Shown here: piece after piece, positions 44,271 through 54,531 of the stretch
Layout of the letters: every line of letters begins with the position of its first letter
Numbering within the stretch: position 1 is the stretch's first letter
NCBI RefSeq assembly: GCF_016863555.1
Contig: NZ_BOPC01000013.1
Coordinates: 1-64,000, forward strand
Origin: Micromonospora qiuiae
GTDB taxonomy: Bacteria > Actinomycetota > Actinomycetes > Mycobacteriales > Micromonosporaceae
Direction: 5' to 3'
Length of the DNA: 64,000 nucleotides
The notes under the pieces: model-generated
Told to the model about the DNA's origin: nothing
The model's database searches: none
What the model saw: the letters and a program-made list of their open reading frames with translations, nothing else
Position numbers and translations under genes: made by a program

Positions 44271-44298
44271 CAATGACCAGCGGAAACGCTGGTCATTG
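44271..44298 (+). terminator. Bidirectional hairpin after tRNA-Ala and int
   Basis: A perfect 12-bp stem (44271-44282 with 44287-44298) closed by a GAAA loop. It sits between the tRNA gene and the end of the minus-strand integrase and can serve both. Confidence 0.85.
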
Positions 44299-44324
44299 AT
44301 CATCCGGCACAGATCCGGCACAAC

Positions 44325-45573
44325 TCAGCCCGGAAGCGCCGACCCCGAACGGTTCCCCGCAGCCTTCCGAAGCGCCGTGCTGACGATGTTGCGGCGACGG
44401 TTCTTCTTCGGCCACCAATGCACGTACGTCTCCAACGTGATGCGGAGGCTGGAGTGCCGTAGAGCGTTCTGCACATCGGTCGGGTCGGCACCCGAGGTGA
44501 TCAGCCGAGTCGCGAAGTAGTGCCGCAGAGAGTGAAACGTGCCTTCCTCTCAGGCCACCCCGCCGCCTTGCGCCACCCACGCCACAAGTCCGACCAGCGC
44601 TGATCATGAATCGGCTTGCCCTGCTCGTCGGTGAACAACAGCGGGACCGCCCGGCGCTTCGTCTGCTTCCCCGGGTCCGGCGTCCCCGCAGTGATGTCGG
44701 GCAGCTCCACCAACACCGGCGGATACTTGCGGACGTGCTCCGCGAGCACCAACGCCACATGGTCGTCCAAGTCGACATCAGCGACCGAACTTGCCTTTCG
44801 GCGGAGCGAGGTAGAAGCCGCCGTACTCACTCTTGTGGAAGCGGAGCTGCTGAACCACGTGCAGTTCCTGGCGAAGTCGATCGACGCACCGCGCCGTCCT
44901 CCAGGCCGAGCACTTCACCCAGCCGCAGCCCTTCACCCGCGCCGCACCAGATGGCCGCCTGGCAGCGGTCGGGAACGGCGTCGACCAGGGCGAGCATGTC
45001 CTCATCGGTCGGCACCCACTTCGGAGCCCGAGAGAAACCCCGCAGGATCGCCGACAACCGCACCGCCTTGCACGGGTTGTCAGAGATCACCCTGTCTGCA
45101 ACAGCCGCATTCATGACGGCGTTGAACAGGTCAAAGTAGGTCTTCACCGAGGACTGCGCCACGTTGTTCCGCAGCAGGAGCGCCACCCACTCCATCACGT
45201 CGGTAACCGTGATTGCCTGCATCTGCCGCTTGCCGATGTACGGATAGAGATGGTGCCGAAGACGAGACTCCGTGTGCCGCTGGTAGTCGAGGGCCTGCCC
45301 GATCTGACGCGAGAGCCGCCACCGCTCGCCGTACTCACGGAACGTCACCTGTCGTTCCGCCTGGTCGACCTTGGTCTCTTCCGCGATCCCGGCACGGGCG
45401 CTCAGGTCAAAAGCTTCCGCGTCGACCTTGCGCTCAAACAGCTTCTCCCGAGCTTCACCAGCAGCATCGGTGTAGCGGACCCGCCAGCGTTTGCCCCGGC
45501 CGTGTCGCTTGGAGGGCAGCCGTTTCTTGTCCGGTCCGCGTTTGGTGAGGTACCACAGGTCATCGATGGACAT
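44325..45573 (-). pseudogene. int: Tyrosine integrase, frameshifted
   Basis: The N-terminus is intact from ATG 45573 ('SIDDLWYLTKRGPDKKRLP'), with the SAM-like core-binding part ('YIGKRQMQAITVTDVMEW') and 'GAGEGLRLGEVLGLEDGA' (box I Arg). Then the frame shifts near 44905, again near 44800 and again near 44540. The last piece holds 'FHSLRHYFATRLI' and 'LRHSSLRITLETYVHW' with the catalytic His, Arg and Tyr. All catalytic residues survive, but spread over three frames, so no full protein is made unless these are sequencing errors. The stop is at 44325-44327. Confidence 0.85.
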
Positions 45574-45575
45574 CG

Positions 45576-45764
45576 TCAGGCCGCCTTCTGGTCGAGCCAG
45601 GCCCGCACGTCGGCGGGGTTGTATCGGAGGTGCCGACCGACGCGGGACGCGCGGGGGCCGATTCGTCGGTGCCGCCACTGGTAGAGAGTGCCGACGGGGA
45701 TGCCGAGGAACGCCGATACGTCGGTCACGCTCCACAGCCGTTCGGTGGTGGGGGTGGCGTTCAT
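45576..45764 (-). CDS. xis: Excisionase-like helix-turn-helix protein
   Basis: A 62-residue AlpA/MerR-like DNA-binding protein ('LWSVTDVSAFLGIPVGTLYQWRHR', then 'VGRHLRYNPADVRAWLDQ'). Such proteins direct integrase to excise. It ends 2 bases before the int start and overlaps rep by 4 bases, the usual rep-xis-int operon of actinomycete elements. Confidence 0.9.
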   Translation of the reverse strand: MNATPTTERLWSVTDVSAFLGIPVGTLYQWRHRRIGPRASRVGRHLRYNPADVRAWLDQKAA

Positions 45765-46594
45765 TCGGGTTCCTTTCGCGTTTGCCGCGCGGCTCGGATG
45801 CGGTCTCCGATCGCGGCGGCGAGTTCGAGTTGCTCGGGGGTGTCGTAGCCGATGCCGAGGATCTGCCAGTCGTTGACGACCAGGACGTCGGTGTCCTCGG
45901 GCAGACCGGCGTCAGTGAGCGCCGTGCGGAGCTGGTGAGCCTGACGCTCCGCGCGCAGGCGCTTGAAGGTGGTGGAGTAGATCCGCGACTTGGTGAGGAA
46001 GTGGCCCCGGAAGCCGAGCATGTGCGCCCAGTGCCGAAGCTTGAGATCGGCGTACTGGTCGAGGCCGCCGAGGTCCCACGCGGTTTGGATCATGGCGCGG
46101 TGATGGTCGGAGACGGTGAGCCGGTCAATGTGCATCTGTGAGCGGATGCGGCGGTCTCCGGTCTCAGTCGCTTCGGTGCCCTTGGTGGCGTACTTGGCGA
46201 TGTAGCCGGCAAGCCGGGTGTCGGCCACCGCCTGGTCCTCGTCGTCACCCGCGTTGTCGGCAACGTCGATGTCGGTAGCTGTGATGTCCTTCACGTCGAC
46301 CTGCTCACCCCAACCGAGAGGAAGGGGCGCGCCGTCCGGCCGGGTGGTGTCGACCCGGACCGAGGAAGCCGCGGAGCGGACCGCGTCGGCCAGGACATCG
46401 GGAATGCATCGGCTGATCACCTGCCAGGTGCACGACCGCCACGAACAGACTCGCCAGCCTCGCCAAGGCCGGATGCCGCGCCGCCGATCGACCTCGAGAA
46501 CCAGCCGCCATCGGAGCCCTGCCCTCCGCGTTCTCCGACCTGCCACACTTCTTTCAAGCGAGGCGCGACCGAGATTTATCGCCGCAGATGTCAC
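45761..46594 (-). pseudogene. RepSA-like replication initiator, N-terminally truncated
   Basis: Residues from about 65 onward (46402 to 45761) match plasmid/AICE replication initiators: 'AGYIAKYATKGTEATE', 'TAWDLGGLDQYADLKLRHW', 'AHMLGFRGHFLTKSRIYST'. The first 64 codons look unrelated and are out of frame with any Rep, and the family is normally about 450 residues, so the catalytic N-half is lost. It cannot be expected to start replication. Confidence 0.8.
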
Positions 46595-46648
46595 AGCCTT
46601 TGCGGCCGGAGGGCAAGACGATGGTCGGTCAACTTTGAGTTGACAATG

Positions 46649-47447
46649 TCAAGGCAGACTTGACGCACGTGCGGCGGGATCGGGCGTCGGCTTGATCGAC
46701 CACCGATACGACGTGCGGTACTGGCCTGGAGTGAGGCCGGTGTACGTCTCCAAGAACACCCGGCCGAGTTGCTTCGATGACAAATGCACCGCGTCGGCCA
46801 GCATGTCGAGAGTCCACGGCGCGGCGATGTCGGAGCAGCAGGTCGAGTGCGGTCCGCGCTTCCGGACGCATTGGCGTGAACTGACGAGCACGAAGGTGCG
46901 TCGGGTGAATACGTGCGCGTTGCGAGGCTGATTGTCGCGTGCGGGTGACGCGGATGGACGGCGCAATCTGATCCACGATCGCGAACCAGAGAGACTGCAT
47001 CCGGTGGAACCGATGCAACCCACCGTCGATACTGACTGCAACCAGCTCATCCAAAGCAGGAAGCAGCAGACTCACTCGCTGCTCGCCGATCCGCAGTACT
47101 TGCGCCGCCTCCGCGTAGATGGTCTCGGCGAAGCCTTGCGCGTCGAGGCGGTCGCGGAGGATGTGGCTGTGCTGCCAGAAGACTTGGTCGAGCAGGTAGT
47201 CGAGGTCAAGGTAGATGGTCGTGACGGTGACGTGCCCCTCGGGCTCGGCACCGTAGAGCACGTTCGGGCCGAGCAGCAGCACGTCACCGATGCTGACCGG
47301 CTCTTGCCCTGCCTCGCCTAGGAGGATGGCTGAACCGTCGCGGATGAATACCACCTGGACACAGTCGAACGCTGCCGGGCCGACGGGCCGAAAGTACGTC
47401 TTGTTCCGGGCAAGCAACGCCTGAAAGTCGTCGGGCGGTCCACGCAC
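46649..47447 (-). pseudogene. AraC-family regulator, frameshifted (copy 1)
   Basis: The cupin-like sensor part is in one frame from 47447 ('FDCVQVVFIRDGSAILLGE', 'VTVTTIYLDLDYLLDQVFW', to 'PEARTALDLLL'). The HTH part is in another ('PWTLDMLADAVHLSSKQLGR', 'TGLTPGQY'), with the break near 46834. One base change would fuse them. Copy 2 at 50128-51051 is a relative. It follows the MFS pseudogene on the same strand. Confidence 0.8.
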
Positions 47448-47506
47448 TTATGCCCCCGCAAAAGGGTTTGGGGCATGTCGTTTCTGGGCGTGCATCCGTC
47501 AGTCTT

Positions 47507-48690
47507 TCAGCCCCGCGCGCCGGTGGGTTCGAGCGTTGGTGCGTGGGCTCGATGCTGGCGGGTCTGGATGATGAGGTCCCACCCCCACAGCGCGAGGGCG
47601 ATGGCCGCGACGGCGGCACCGATGGCGGGGACGGCCGGGTAGTCGTAGCCGGCGGTGAGGGCGAGTCCGCCGAGCCAGGGGCCTGCCGTGATGCCGATGT
47701 TGAACGCGGAGATGTTGCCGGAGACGGCGAGCGTCGGCGCGTTCGGTGCGATGGCCATGAAGCGGGAGTTCAGGGCGGGGTTGGTGCTGAACCCGATCAG
47801 TCCGAGAGCGAAGACCAGGACAATCGTCGCGACCAGGTGGGCGGCGGCGAAGGCGAGCAGTGCGGAGGTGATCAGGAGCCCGGCGAATCCGAATCCGAGG
47901 ATCGCCCTGGGGTAGCGGTCGGCGGTTCGTCCGCCGATGGTGATGCCGATGAGGGCGCCGAGCCCGTAGCCGAAGAGCACGGCGGGCACCCATCAAGGCC
48001 GGTGGTGGCCAGCAGCATCGCCGCGAGGTAGGAGAACGTGCCGATCAGCGCGGTGGTCGCGACCGCGGTCATCGCGTAGGACAGCCACAGTCTTGGCGGG
48101 GTGAGACCGCGCAGTTCGGCGCGGATGCTCGGCGGGTTCTCCGGGCGGAGGGTCGGGATGGCGGCGATGGTTGCGACGGCGGCGATGGCGGAGAGGATCG
48201 CGACGGCCCAGAACGCGCCGCGCCAGCCGAGGTGCTGCCCGATCCAGGTGCCGGCGGGCAGCCCGATCACGGTGGCGACGGTGAGCCCGCTGGCCACGAT
48301 GCTCATCGCCCGACCGCGTCGCGCGGGGCCGGCCATCCCCATCGCGGTGGACGCGCCCACGGCCCAGAACCCGGCATAGGCGAACGCGCCGACGAACCGC
48401 ATCGCGAACAGCAGCCCGTAGCTGTCGGTGACCGCGCTGACGATGTGCGTGGCGATGAAGACGCCGAGAAAGACCAGCAGGGCGAGGCGGCGTGGCCAGC
48501 GGAGGGTGAGGATTGCGAGCACGGGTGCGCCGATGAGCATCCCGAGCGCGAACGCGCTGATCAGCCCGCCCGCTTGCGGGATGGTCACGCCGAGGTCGGT
48601 GGCTATGTCGGGCAGGAGTCCGGCGAGCATGAGTTCGCTGGTGCCCTGGGCGAAGATGCCGAACCCGATGATCTAGATCGCGCGCGGCAT
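47507..48690 (-). pseudogene. MFS (DHA1) efflux transporter, amber stop and frameshift
   Basis: Reads 'MPRAI-stop-IIGFGIFAQGTSELM' at the start: the sixth codon is TAG where relatives usually have Tyr. After 'LAAMLLATTGLDG' the frame shifts near 47990 and continues 'AVLFGYGLGALIGITIGG'. Twelve membrane helices can be followed across the pieces. The first codon overlaps the SDR stop (TAATG). Both faults would need repair for function. Confidence 0.85.
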
Positions 48691-49442
48691 TACAGCAGCG
48701 CTCCGCCGGTCGCGTCGATCCACTGCCCGGTCACCCATCGCGCATCGGGTGAGGCGAGGAACGCGACGATGTCGGCGATGTCTTGGGGCTCGGCGACTCG
48801 GTTGAGCGGGGATCGGGAGGCGATCGCGTCGCGGCCTTCCGGTGTAGCGAGCCGGGCGGCGTTCATGTCCGTGGCGGTCGCGCCCGGGCCGACGGCGTTG
48901 ACGGTGATGCCGCGCGGGCCGAGGTGCTTGGCAAGGGCCCCGGTGAAGGCGTCGATCGCGGCCTTCGACATCGAGTACGCCAGCAGGTCCGGGTTGCGGG
49001 AGCCGTGGGTGAACGAGGTGGAGACGTTGACGATCCGCCCTGCATCGCGCAACCGGGTCAGGCCCTGCTGGACGATGAAGAACGGGGCCTTGGTGTTGAT
49101 CGCGAACACGTCGTCGAAGCCCGCCTCGGTCACGTCCTCGAACGGCTCGCGCGCGCCGAGGGCGCCCGCATTGTTCACGATGATGTCCACCCCGTCGGCG
49201 TGCCGCTCGAACGCCGACCACAGCGCTGCCGCATCGCCCGGCACGCCGAGCTGCGCCTGGAGCGCGAACGCATCCCCGCCGCGAGCCCGGATCAGCTCGA
49301 CCACCTCGGTCGCAGCATCCGCGCTGGCCCCGTAGTGCACCGCGACCCGAGCCCCGTCGGTGGCCAGTCGGAGTGCGATCGCGCGTCCGATCCCGCGCCC
49401 GCCGCCCGTCACCAGTGCGGTCTTGCCGTCGAGTGTGGCCAT
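48690..49442 (-). CDS. SDR-family oxidoreductase on the element
   Basis: A 250-residue classical SDR: '[14 protein letters not shown]', '[11 protein letters not shown]', catalytic Ser in '[10 protein letters not shown]' 13 residues before Tyr in 'YSMSK', and a normal C-terminus. Intact, unlike its downstream MFS partner. ATG 49442 has CAGGAGGAAC upstream. It faces a TetR gene across 79 bases and is likely controlled by it. Substrate unknown. Confidence 0.9.
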   Translation of the reverse strand: MATLDGKTALVTGGGRGIGRAIALRLATDGARVAVHYGASADAATEVVELIRARGGDAFALQAQLGVPGDAAALWSAFERHADGVDIIVNNAGALGAREPFEDVTEAGFDDVFAINTKAPFFIVQQGLTRLRDAGRIVNVSTSFTHGSRNPDLLAYSMSKAAIDAFTGALAKHLGPRGITVNAVGPGATATDMNAARLATPEGRDAIASRSPLNRVAEPQDIADIVAFLASPDARWVTGQWIDATGGALL

Positions 49443-49521
49443 GCGTTCCTCCTGTTGTGTAGCGACTGCTAGATAATTCGACGGTAGCAGATTATGTAGC
49501 GGATGCCCTAAAATTGGTCGC
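49443..49521 (+). promoter_or_regulatory. Divergent SDR/tetR promoter with candidate operator
   Basis: Inverted repeat CTGCTA...TAGCAG at 49466-49490 (13-base spacer) and a direct repeat TGTAGCG at 49458-49464 and 49495-49501. The region is AT-richer than its surroundings. Position suggests TetR autoregulation. Confidence 0.6.
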
Positions 49522-50112
49522 ATGGTGACGGCGACACGTGGCAGGCCCCGGGCCTTCGACCGGGACGAGGCACTGGACCGAGCGATCCGACTGTTCTGGA
49601 CCCGCGGCTATGAGGCGACCAGCGTGCGCGACCTCAGCGAAGAGTTGGGGATCGGGCAGCCCAGCCTGTACAACGCCTTCGGCGGCAAACGCGCCCTGTT
49701 CGACGAGGCTGTTGCGGCATACGACCGCGACTACGGCGGGTTCATCGATGCCGCCATCGTCGAGGAGCCCACGGCCAGCCTGGCAATGCGCCGCATCCTC
49801 ACCGAAGCGCCCGCCCGCTACACGCGCCGTGGGCTGCCGCGCGGATGCCTCGTCACCACGGGGGATGCAGGTACGACCGACACTGACGTGCGAGATGCGA
49901 TGGCCCGCCTGCGCGAGGCCAAGCGCGCCCAGCTCAAGACCAAGATCGACGCAGATATCAAGGCCGGGCAGTTGCCCGACGAGATCGACTCCCCGACCCT
50001 CTCGGCCTATGTGATGGCCACGCTCGCCGGCCTCGTCCAACGTGCCCGCGACGGCGCCAGTAGACGAGAACTCGACGGCATCGCAGGCATCGCGGCCTCG
50101 GCACTGCCCTGA
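49522..50112 (+). CDS. TetR/AcrR-family regulator on the element
   Basis: A 196-residue regulator. HTH at about 25-55 ('TSVRDLSEELGIGQPSLYNAFGGKRALF') and a ligand domain with 'YTRRGLPRGCLVTTGDAG' after it. It diverges from the SDR-MFS operon and likely represses it when no ligand is bound. ATG 49522. Confidence 0.9.
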   Translation: MVTATRGRPRAFDRDEALDRAIRLFWTRGYEATSVRDLSEELGIGQPSLYNAFGGKRALFDEAVAAYDRDYGGFIDAAIVEEPTASLAMRRILTEAPARYTRRGLPRGCLVTTGDAGTTDTDVRDAMARLREAKRAQLKTKIDADIKAGQLPDEIDSPTLSAYVMATLAGLVQRARDGASRRELDGIAGIAASALP

Positions 50113-50127
50113 CTGCCCCCGGGAGGA

Positions 50128-51051
50128 TTAACTCCGGGTCGGAATGACGCCCGAATGTTCCCGGAACGCCTCGGTGGCGCGGTTGCGTGATTGCCACCCG
50201 ACGCGTCGGCCTGCTTCCGCGATGGGCATCTCCGGTTCGGCAAGTAGGCGCGCCATCTCCTGCATGCGCAGCATCGTCAGGTATGCAAGAGGGGTTTCCC
50301 GTAGGCGGCAACGAACACTCGGCTGAGCTGCTTGGAGGACAGATGCACCTTCATGGCAAGTTCTGGCAGTGACCAGGCTTGGGTGATGTCGGAGTGCAGT
50401 GCCTCGCGCGCCTGGCGTGCTTCCGCGCGTAGCGGGCGGAAGCGGCGGACTCGTGGATCGGCAGGTCGGATAGATGTCCGCTGTCCGCGATGCGGCCCGT
50501 ACGGGGTGCTGCGAATGTACGGGGCGATCTCATCGAGCACGGAGAACCATAACGCTTGGACCCGATGGAACCTTTCACGACCGGCTCTGCTGACGCTCAG
50601 CGTGACAAGTTCGTCCAGCCACGGCCTCAATACCCTCAGCCGTTCTTCGCCCAGCCGCAGGATTTGTGCCGGTTCGGTGTAAGGCTTTCGGCCAGTGATT
50701 GGGCGTCGAGCCGGTCGCGGAGCACATCCGCGTACTGCCAGAACAGTTGATCGAGCAGATAGTCGGTATCTGCGTAGATCGTCGTGACGGTGAGACGGCC
50801 TTCGGGCTCTGCCCCGCAGAGCACGTTTGCTCCGAGCAGAACGAGGTCGCCGACTTTAACCGGCTGCTCACGAACTCACTGTGCAGGATCGCCGACCCGC
50901 CGCGCACGAAGACGAGCTTCACACAGTTGTGGGCGAGGGACTCGATCATGCGGTGCAGGGCCGAGCTTCGGGCGATGATCGGTTCGAAACGAGTCGTGCT
51001 CCGAACCTCCACGGCCCGGGGCGTGGCATGGCGGTGATCGCCGGTGACCAT
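50128..51051 (-). pseudogene. AraC-family regulator, multiply frameshifted (copy 2)
   Basis: Four pieces in three frames: N-terminus from 51051 ('RFEPIIARSSALHRMI', 'VFVRGGSAILHSEF'), then 'GAEPEGRLTVTTIYADTDYL', then 'ELVTLSVSRAGRERF' to 'VHLSSKQLSRVFVAAYGK', then 'YLTMLRMQEMARLLAEPEMP' to 'FREHSGVIPTRS' ending at 50128. At least three frameshifts. Paralogue of copy 1. It is 20 bases downstream of the DHA2 pump gene. Confidence 0.8.
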
Positions 51052-51070
51052 GCCGCACCCCGGGTCCTTG

Positions 51071-52516
51071 TCACGCTGCGCGGTTGGCATTGGGGAGTTT
51101 CAGGAACAGGGTGACCAGGAGTGCTGCGGCCAGTGCCATGGCGGCGTTGATGCCGATGGCGAGTTGGAGGCCGGGCAGCAGGGTCGCGGCGGTGACGCTG
51201 ACGGCGATCGCGGACATCAGCGGGGTGCCCAGGGCGATGCCGACCTGCTGGCTCATCGTGACCAGTCCGGTGGCGAGGCCCTGCTGGTCGGCGGGGACTC
51301 CGGCGGTGGAGGTGACGGTGTAGCCGACGATGGCGACGAGGTTCGCCACGCCGCCGATGAAGGTGACGATCAGCAGCGGGATCAGCCAGCTGCGGCTGTC
51401 GGAGACGAACGCGAGCGGCAGGGTTGCGGCGGCCTGGACGATGAATCCGATGATGATCGCGGCCTTGGAGTTGGTCTTGCCGATGATCTTCGGGGCGATG
51501 AGTCCACCGATGACGGTGCCGATGCCGAGGACGCCGAGGATGAGGCCGGCGGTGACGGCGGTGTAGCCGAGGACCTCTTGCAGGTACAGGGTCAGCAGGA
51601 ACACCAGCGAGGTTTCGGTCGCGAACGCGAGCAGGCCCGCGAAGTTGCCCCACGCGATGTTGCGGCGCTTCAAGAGCGTGGGGGCGATGAGGGGTTCGGT
51701 GACGCGGGACTCGACGGCGAGGAACACGACGAACAGGATGATCGCGGCCAGCAGTGGTCCCCAGGTTCCGGGGTGGGCCCAGCCGTTGTGGCCGGCGGTG
51801 TCGATGCCGAATACGAGCGCGACCAGGGCGAGAGTGATGAGGATCGCGCCCGGCACGTCCAGGCGCGGGCGGCGGCCGTCGGTGGTGGGTTCGCGGAGCA
51901 CGAACGGGGCGATGAGGATGACGGCGAGGGCGACGACGACGTTGATGAAGAACGCCCACCGCCAGGAGACGGTGCCGGTTAGGACGCCGCCGAGGACGGC
52001 GCCGGCGGTGAATCCGGCGGCCATGAGCGCGCCGTTGAGGCCGAGGGCGCGGGAGCGGGCGGGGCCTTCGGGGAACATCGTGGTCATCAGCGACAGGGCG
52101 GCGGGGGTGACCATCGCGGTGGCGATGCCCTGCCCGACCCGGGCGGTCAGCAGCAGGGCGGGTTCGGTGGCGAGGCCGCCGGCGAGGGAGGAGATTCCGA
52201 GCAGGACGATGCCGATGAGGAACAGCCGCTTGCGGCCGAACAGGTCGGCGACCCGGCCGAAGAAGAGCGTGAACCCGGCTGCGCACAGCGCGAACGCGGT
52301 GACGATCCATTGCAGCGCCCCGGTGGCGAAACCGAGTTCGTGCCCGATGTGCGGGAGGGCGACGTTGAGGATGGAGAAGTCCACGGCGAGGGTGAAGTTC
52401 GCTGTCAGCAGGACCGCCATGGCGATCTTCTGCGTCCCGGTGAACCGCTCACCCGACGCGGGAGTGCTGGTGCTGGTGGGGGTTGGTGATGGGTCTGAGG
52501 TGTCGATTCTGCTCAT
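51071..52516 (-). CDS. MFS efflux transporter, DHA2 (EmrB/QacA-like) type
   Basis: A 481-residue protein with 14 predicted membrane helices. 'DFSILNVALPHIG' near residue 45 and 'GRVADLFGRKRLFLIG' (loop 2-3 motif A) and 'GAVLGGVLTGTVSWRW' (motif C, antiporter) are intact. A proton-driven drug exporter is likely; the substrate is not known. It diverges from the MmyB-like gene across about 120 bases, where the shared 23-bp motif lies 65 bases before its start. Confidence 0.92.
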   Translation of the reverse strand: MSRIDTSDPSPTPTSTSTPASGERFTGTQKIAMAVLLTANFTLAVDFSILNVALPHIGHELGFATGALQWIVTAFALCAAGFTLFFGRVADLFGRKRLFLIGIVLLGISSLAGGLATEPALLLTARVGQGIATAMVTPAALSLMTTMFPEGPARSRALGLNGALMAAGFTAGAVLGGVLTGTVSWRWAFFINVVVALAVILIAPFVLREPTTDGRRPRLDVPGAILITLALVALVFGIDTAGHNGWAHPGTWGPLLAAIILFVVFLAVESRVTEPLIAPTLLKRRNIAWGNFAGLLAFATETSLVFLLTLYLQEVLGYTAVTAGLILGVLGIGTVIGGLIAPKIIGKTNSKAAIIIGFIVQAAATLPLAFVSDSRSWLIPLLIVTFIGGVANLVAIVGYTVTSTAGVPADQQGLATGLVTMSQQVGIALGTPLMSAIAVSVTAATLLPGLQLAIGINAAMALAAALLVTLFLKLPNANRAA

Positions 52517-52580
52517 GCCATCCAGATTCGCGGGGTGGCCAGGGGGGTAGCCAGAGCCCCGGTCTGCGTGGCCTGGACGT

Positions 52581-52603
52581 GTCTAGCACTGGCAGGGTCA
52601 GGC
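52581..52603 (+). promoter_or_regulatory. Candidate operator, shared 23-bp motif, copy 1
   Basis: GTCTAGCACTGGCAGGGTCA and three more bases lie between the DHA2 pump and the MmyB-like gene. It matches 58031-58053 in 19 of 23 positions (consensus core CTAGCACT..CAGGG.CAGG). Confidence 0.65.
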
Positions 52604-52635
52604 TCCGCTCGATGGGCTGAGCGACAATGGAGGGC

Positions 52636-53520
52636 ATGGCGGTACCGAACTTCGCAGCATCGATCAACGTGAGTGCGGATGGTCCGGTGACCGAGCTGGG
52701 CGAGTTCCTGCGCTCGCGTCGCGACCGGATCACCCCTGACGAGGCCGGCGTCAATTCCTATGGCCGCCGCCGCGTGCCGGGTCTGCGCCGTGAAGAACTC
52801 GCGCAGCTGGCCGGAGTGTCGGTGACCTATCTGACTCGTCTGGAGCAGGGGCAGTCGCAGAACGCGTCCGATTCGATCATCGATGCTCTTGCCAGAGCCC
52901 TGCAGCTGGATGCGGATGAGCGGGCGCACCTGTATGCGCTGGCGCATCCGGCACCACCGCAGCGGCCCCGCGCCTGGCAGCCCGAGGTCGCCAAGCCCGG
53001 CGCGAAACAGCTGCTGCACTCGATGGGCGACGTGCCCGCGGTGCTGCTGGGCCGTTTCAACGACATCCTGGCCTGGAACCGTGCCGGCCACCTGCTGCTG
53101 GCCGGGCATCTGGACTGCGACGCCCCCTCACAGGTGGAGGATCGCCCGAACCAGATGAAGCTGCTGTTCCTGGACGAGCACACCCGCGACCTGTACGTCG
53201 ATTGGGCTGATGAGGCCGCGCTCGCGGTCGCATCGCTGCGGTACGTGGCGGCGCAGTTCGCCGACGATCGCCGCCTGGCCGAGCTGGTCGGTGAGCTGTC
53301 GATGCGCAGCCCGGAGTTCGCGCAGCTGTGGGCTGGGCACGATGTGCGGCTGTGCACGAGCGGCGCGAAGCGGTTCCGTCACCCCGAGGTCGGCGAACTG
53401 ACCCTGGGTTACGAGGTGCTGCACCTGCCCGAGGGCAACGGGCAGCGCATCCTCACCCACACCGCCGAACCCGGCAGCGCCTCCTTCGCCGCCCTCCGGT
53501 TGCTCACCTCGGCCACCTGA
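52636..53520 (+). CDS. MmyB-like (XRE HTH plus ligand domain) transcription regulator
   Basis: A 294-residue regulator. HTH at about 15-80 ('GLRREELAQLAGVSVTYLTRLEQGQ') and a PAS-like ligand domain from about 110 ('LLGRFNDILAWNRAGHLLL', 'LWAGHDVRLCTSGAKRFRHP'). MmyB-like regulators, named after methylenomycin MmyB, are often found next to SDR and secondary-metabolism genes. Expected to bind an aromatic or fatty-acid-like ligand (family knowledge, not proven here). ATG 52636 is chosen for its GGAGGG site; ATG 52627 is also in frame. Confidence 0.9.
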   Translation: MAVPNFAASINVSADGPVTELGEFLRSRRDRITPDEAGVNSYGRRRVPGLRREELAQLAGVSVTYLTRLEQGQSQNASDSIIDALARALQLDADERAHLYALAHPAPPQRPRAWQPEVAKPGAKQLLHSMGDVPAVLLGRFNDILAWNRAGHLLLAGHLDCDAPSQVEDRPNQMKLLFLDEHTRDLYVDWADEAALAVASLRYVAAQFADDRRLAELVGELSMRSPEFAQLWAGHDVRLCTSGAKRFRHPEVGELTLGYEVLHLPEGNGQRILTHTAEPGSASFAALRLLTSAT

Positions 53521-53564
53521 CCCGAACTCGGCCGCCCCGAGTCGCACGGCCAGCAGACGGACGA

Positions 53565-53597
53565 AAGCGCTCCGCAGGAACGGCCTGCGGAGCGCTT
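53565..53597 (+). terminator. Bidirectional terminator between the MmyB and LLM genes
   Basis: A perfect 14-bp stem (53565-53578 with 53584-53597) and a 5-base loop, followed on the plus strand by CTCTGTTCT. It separates two convergent genes and can serve both. Confidence 0.88.
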
Positions 53598-53613
53598 CTC
53601 TGTTCTGGGGCGG

Positions 53614-54531
53614 CTAGGTGATGAGTCGTTCGGCGAGCAGCTGGTAGGAAGTGTGCCGGTCGTCGGGGTCGCTGGTGAGGGTGTTGATCATGACCTCGTC
53701 GGCCCCGTGGGTGTGGGCGAGGTGCGCGATGGTTTCGGCCACCTGGTCGGGGGTGCCGGTGATGATCGCCTGGGATCGTGCCTTCGCGCGGGTGCGCTCC
53801 TGATCGCTCCACACGTACGACTGCGTGGTTTCGACCGATGGGATCGGGCCGTCGTGGCCGAGGTCTTTGCGGGCGCGCCACAGCAGCATCGAATCCGCCA
53901 GCCCTTGAGCCCGTTCGGCAGTCTCGGCGGTGATCGCCCGCACCGCGAGCACCGTCTGCGACTGATGCCCGGCTGCGGTCGCGGCGTCCCGGTAGGCGGC
54001 GGTGGCGGTCTCGCCGCCCCGGGGCACGAAGAAGTGCCCGTGCGCATACCCTGCACCGGTGCTCCCGGCCAGGGGTGCGGTGGAGCCGCCTGCGCCGAGC
54101 ACCCACACCCGCCCGGTGGGCTCGCCGGGCACGGGCTGGTGGAGGGTGCCGAGTTCCCGGGTGAGCGCGTCGATCTTCTCTCCGTAGTCGGGGTCGTCGA
54201 GGTTCGCGCGTCCGATGCCGGTATCGACGCGGTCGCCGTGCGCCTGACCGAGCAGGCCCATCACCTCGATCACTTTTTGCACCGGGTACAGCGGCAGGAG
54301 GATGCCGCCGGTGCCGACCCGGATGCGGGCGGTGCGTTCCAGCGCGAGGGCGGTCATCATCTCCGGGGCGGGGCTGGCGAACGAGGCCGAGTGGTGGTGC
54401 TCGGCGAACCAGATGCGGTGGTACCCCAGCGCCTCGGCTTCCTGCGCGAGCCGGAGCCCGGCAGCGACGGCATCGGAGCGGGTGGGGGTGTGCTCGGTGA
54501 GCGGCACCTGATCGAGGATCGAGACCCTCAT
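53614..54531 (-). CDS. LLM-class (luciferase-like) flavin oxidoreductase
   Basis: A 305-residue flavin-dependent protein: 'YHRIWFAEHHHSASFASPAPE', 'LALERTARIRVGTGGILLPLY' and 'IITGTPDQVAETIAHL' are conserved blocks of the bacterial luciferase-like superfamily (FMNH2 or F420). It is fifth in an operon; its ATG overlaps the stop of the preceding gene (ATGA). The substrate is unknown. Confidence 0.88.
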   Translation of the reverse strand: MRVSILDQVPLTEHTPTRSDAVAAGLRLAQEAEALGYHRIWFAEHHHSASFASPAPEMMTALALERTARIRVGTGGILLPLYPVQKVIEVMGLLGQAHGDRVDTGIGRANLDDPDYGEKIDALTRELGTLHQPVPGEPTGRVWVLGAGGSTAPLAGSTGAGYAHGHFFVPRGGETATAAYRDAATAAGHQSQTVLAVRAITAETAERAQGLADSMLLWRARKDLGHDGPIPSVETTQSYVWSDQERTRAKARSQAIITGTPDQVAETIAHLAHTHGADEVMINTLTSDPDDRHTSYQLLAERLIT

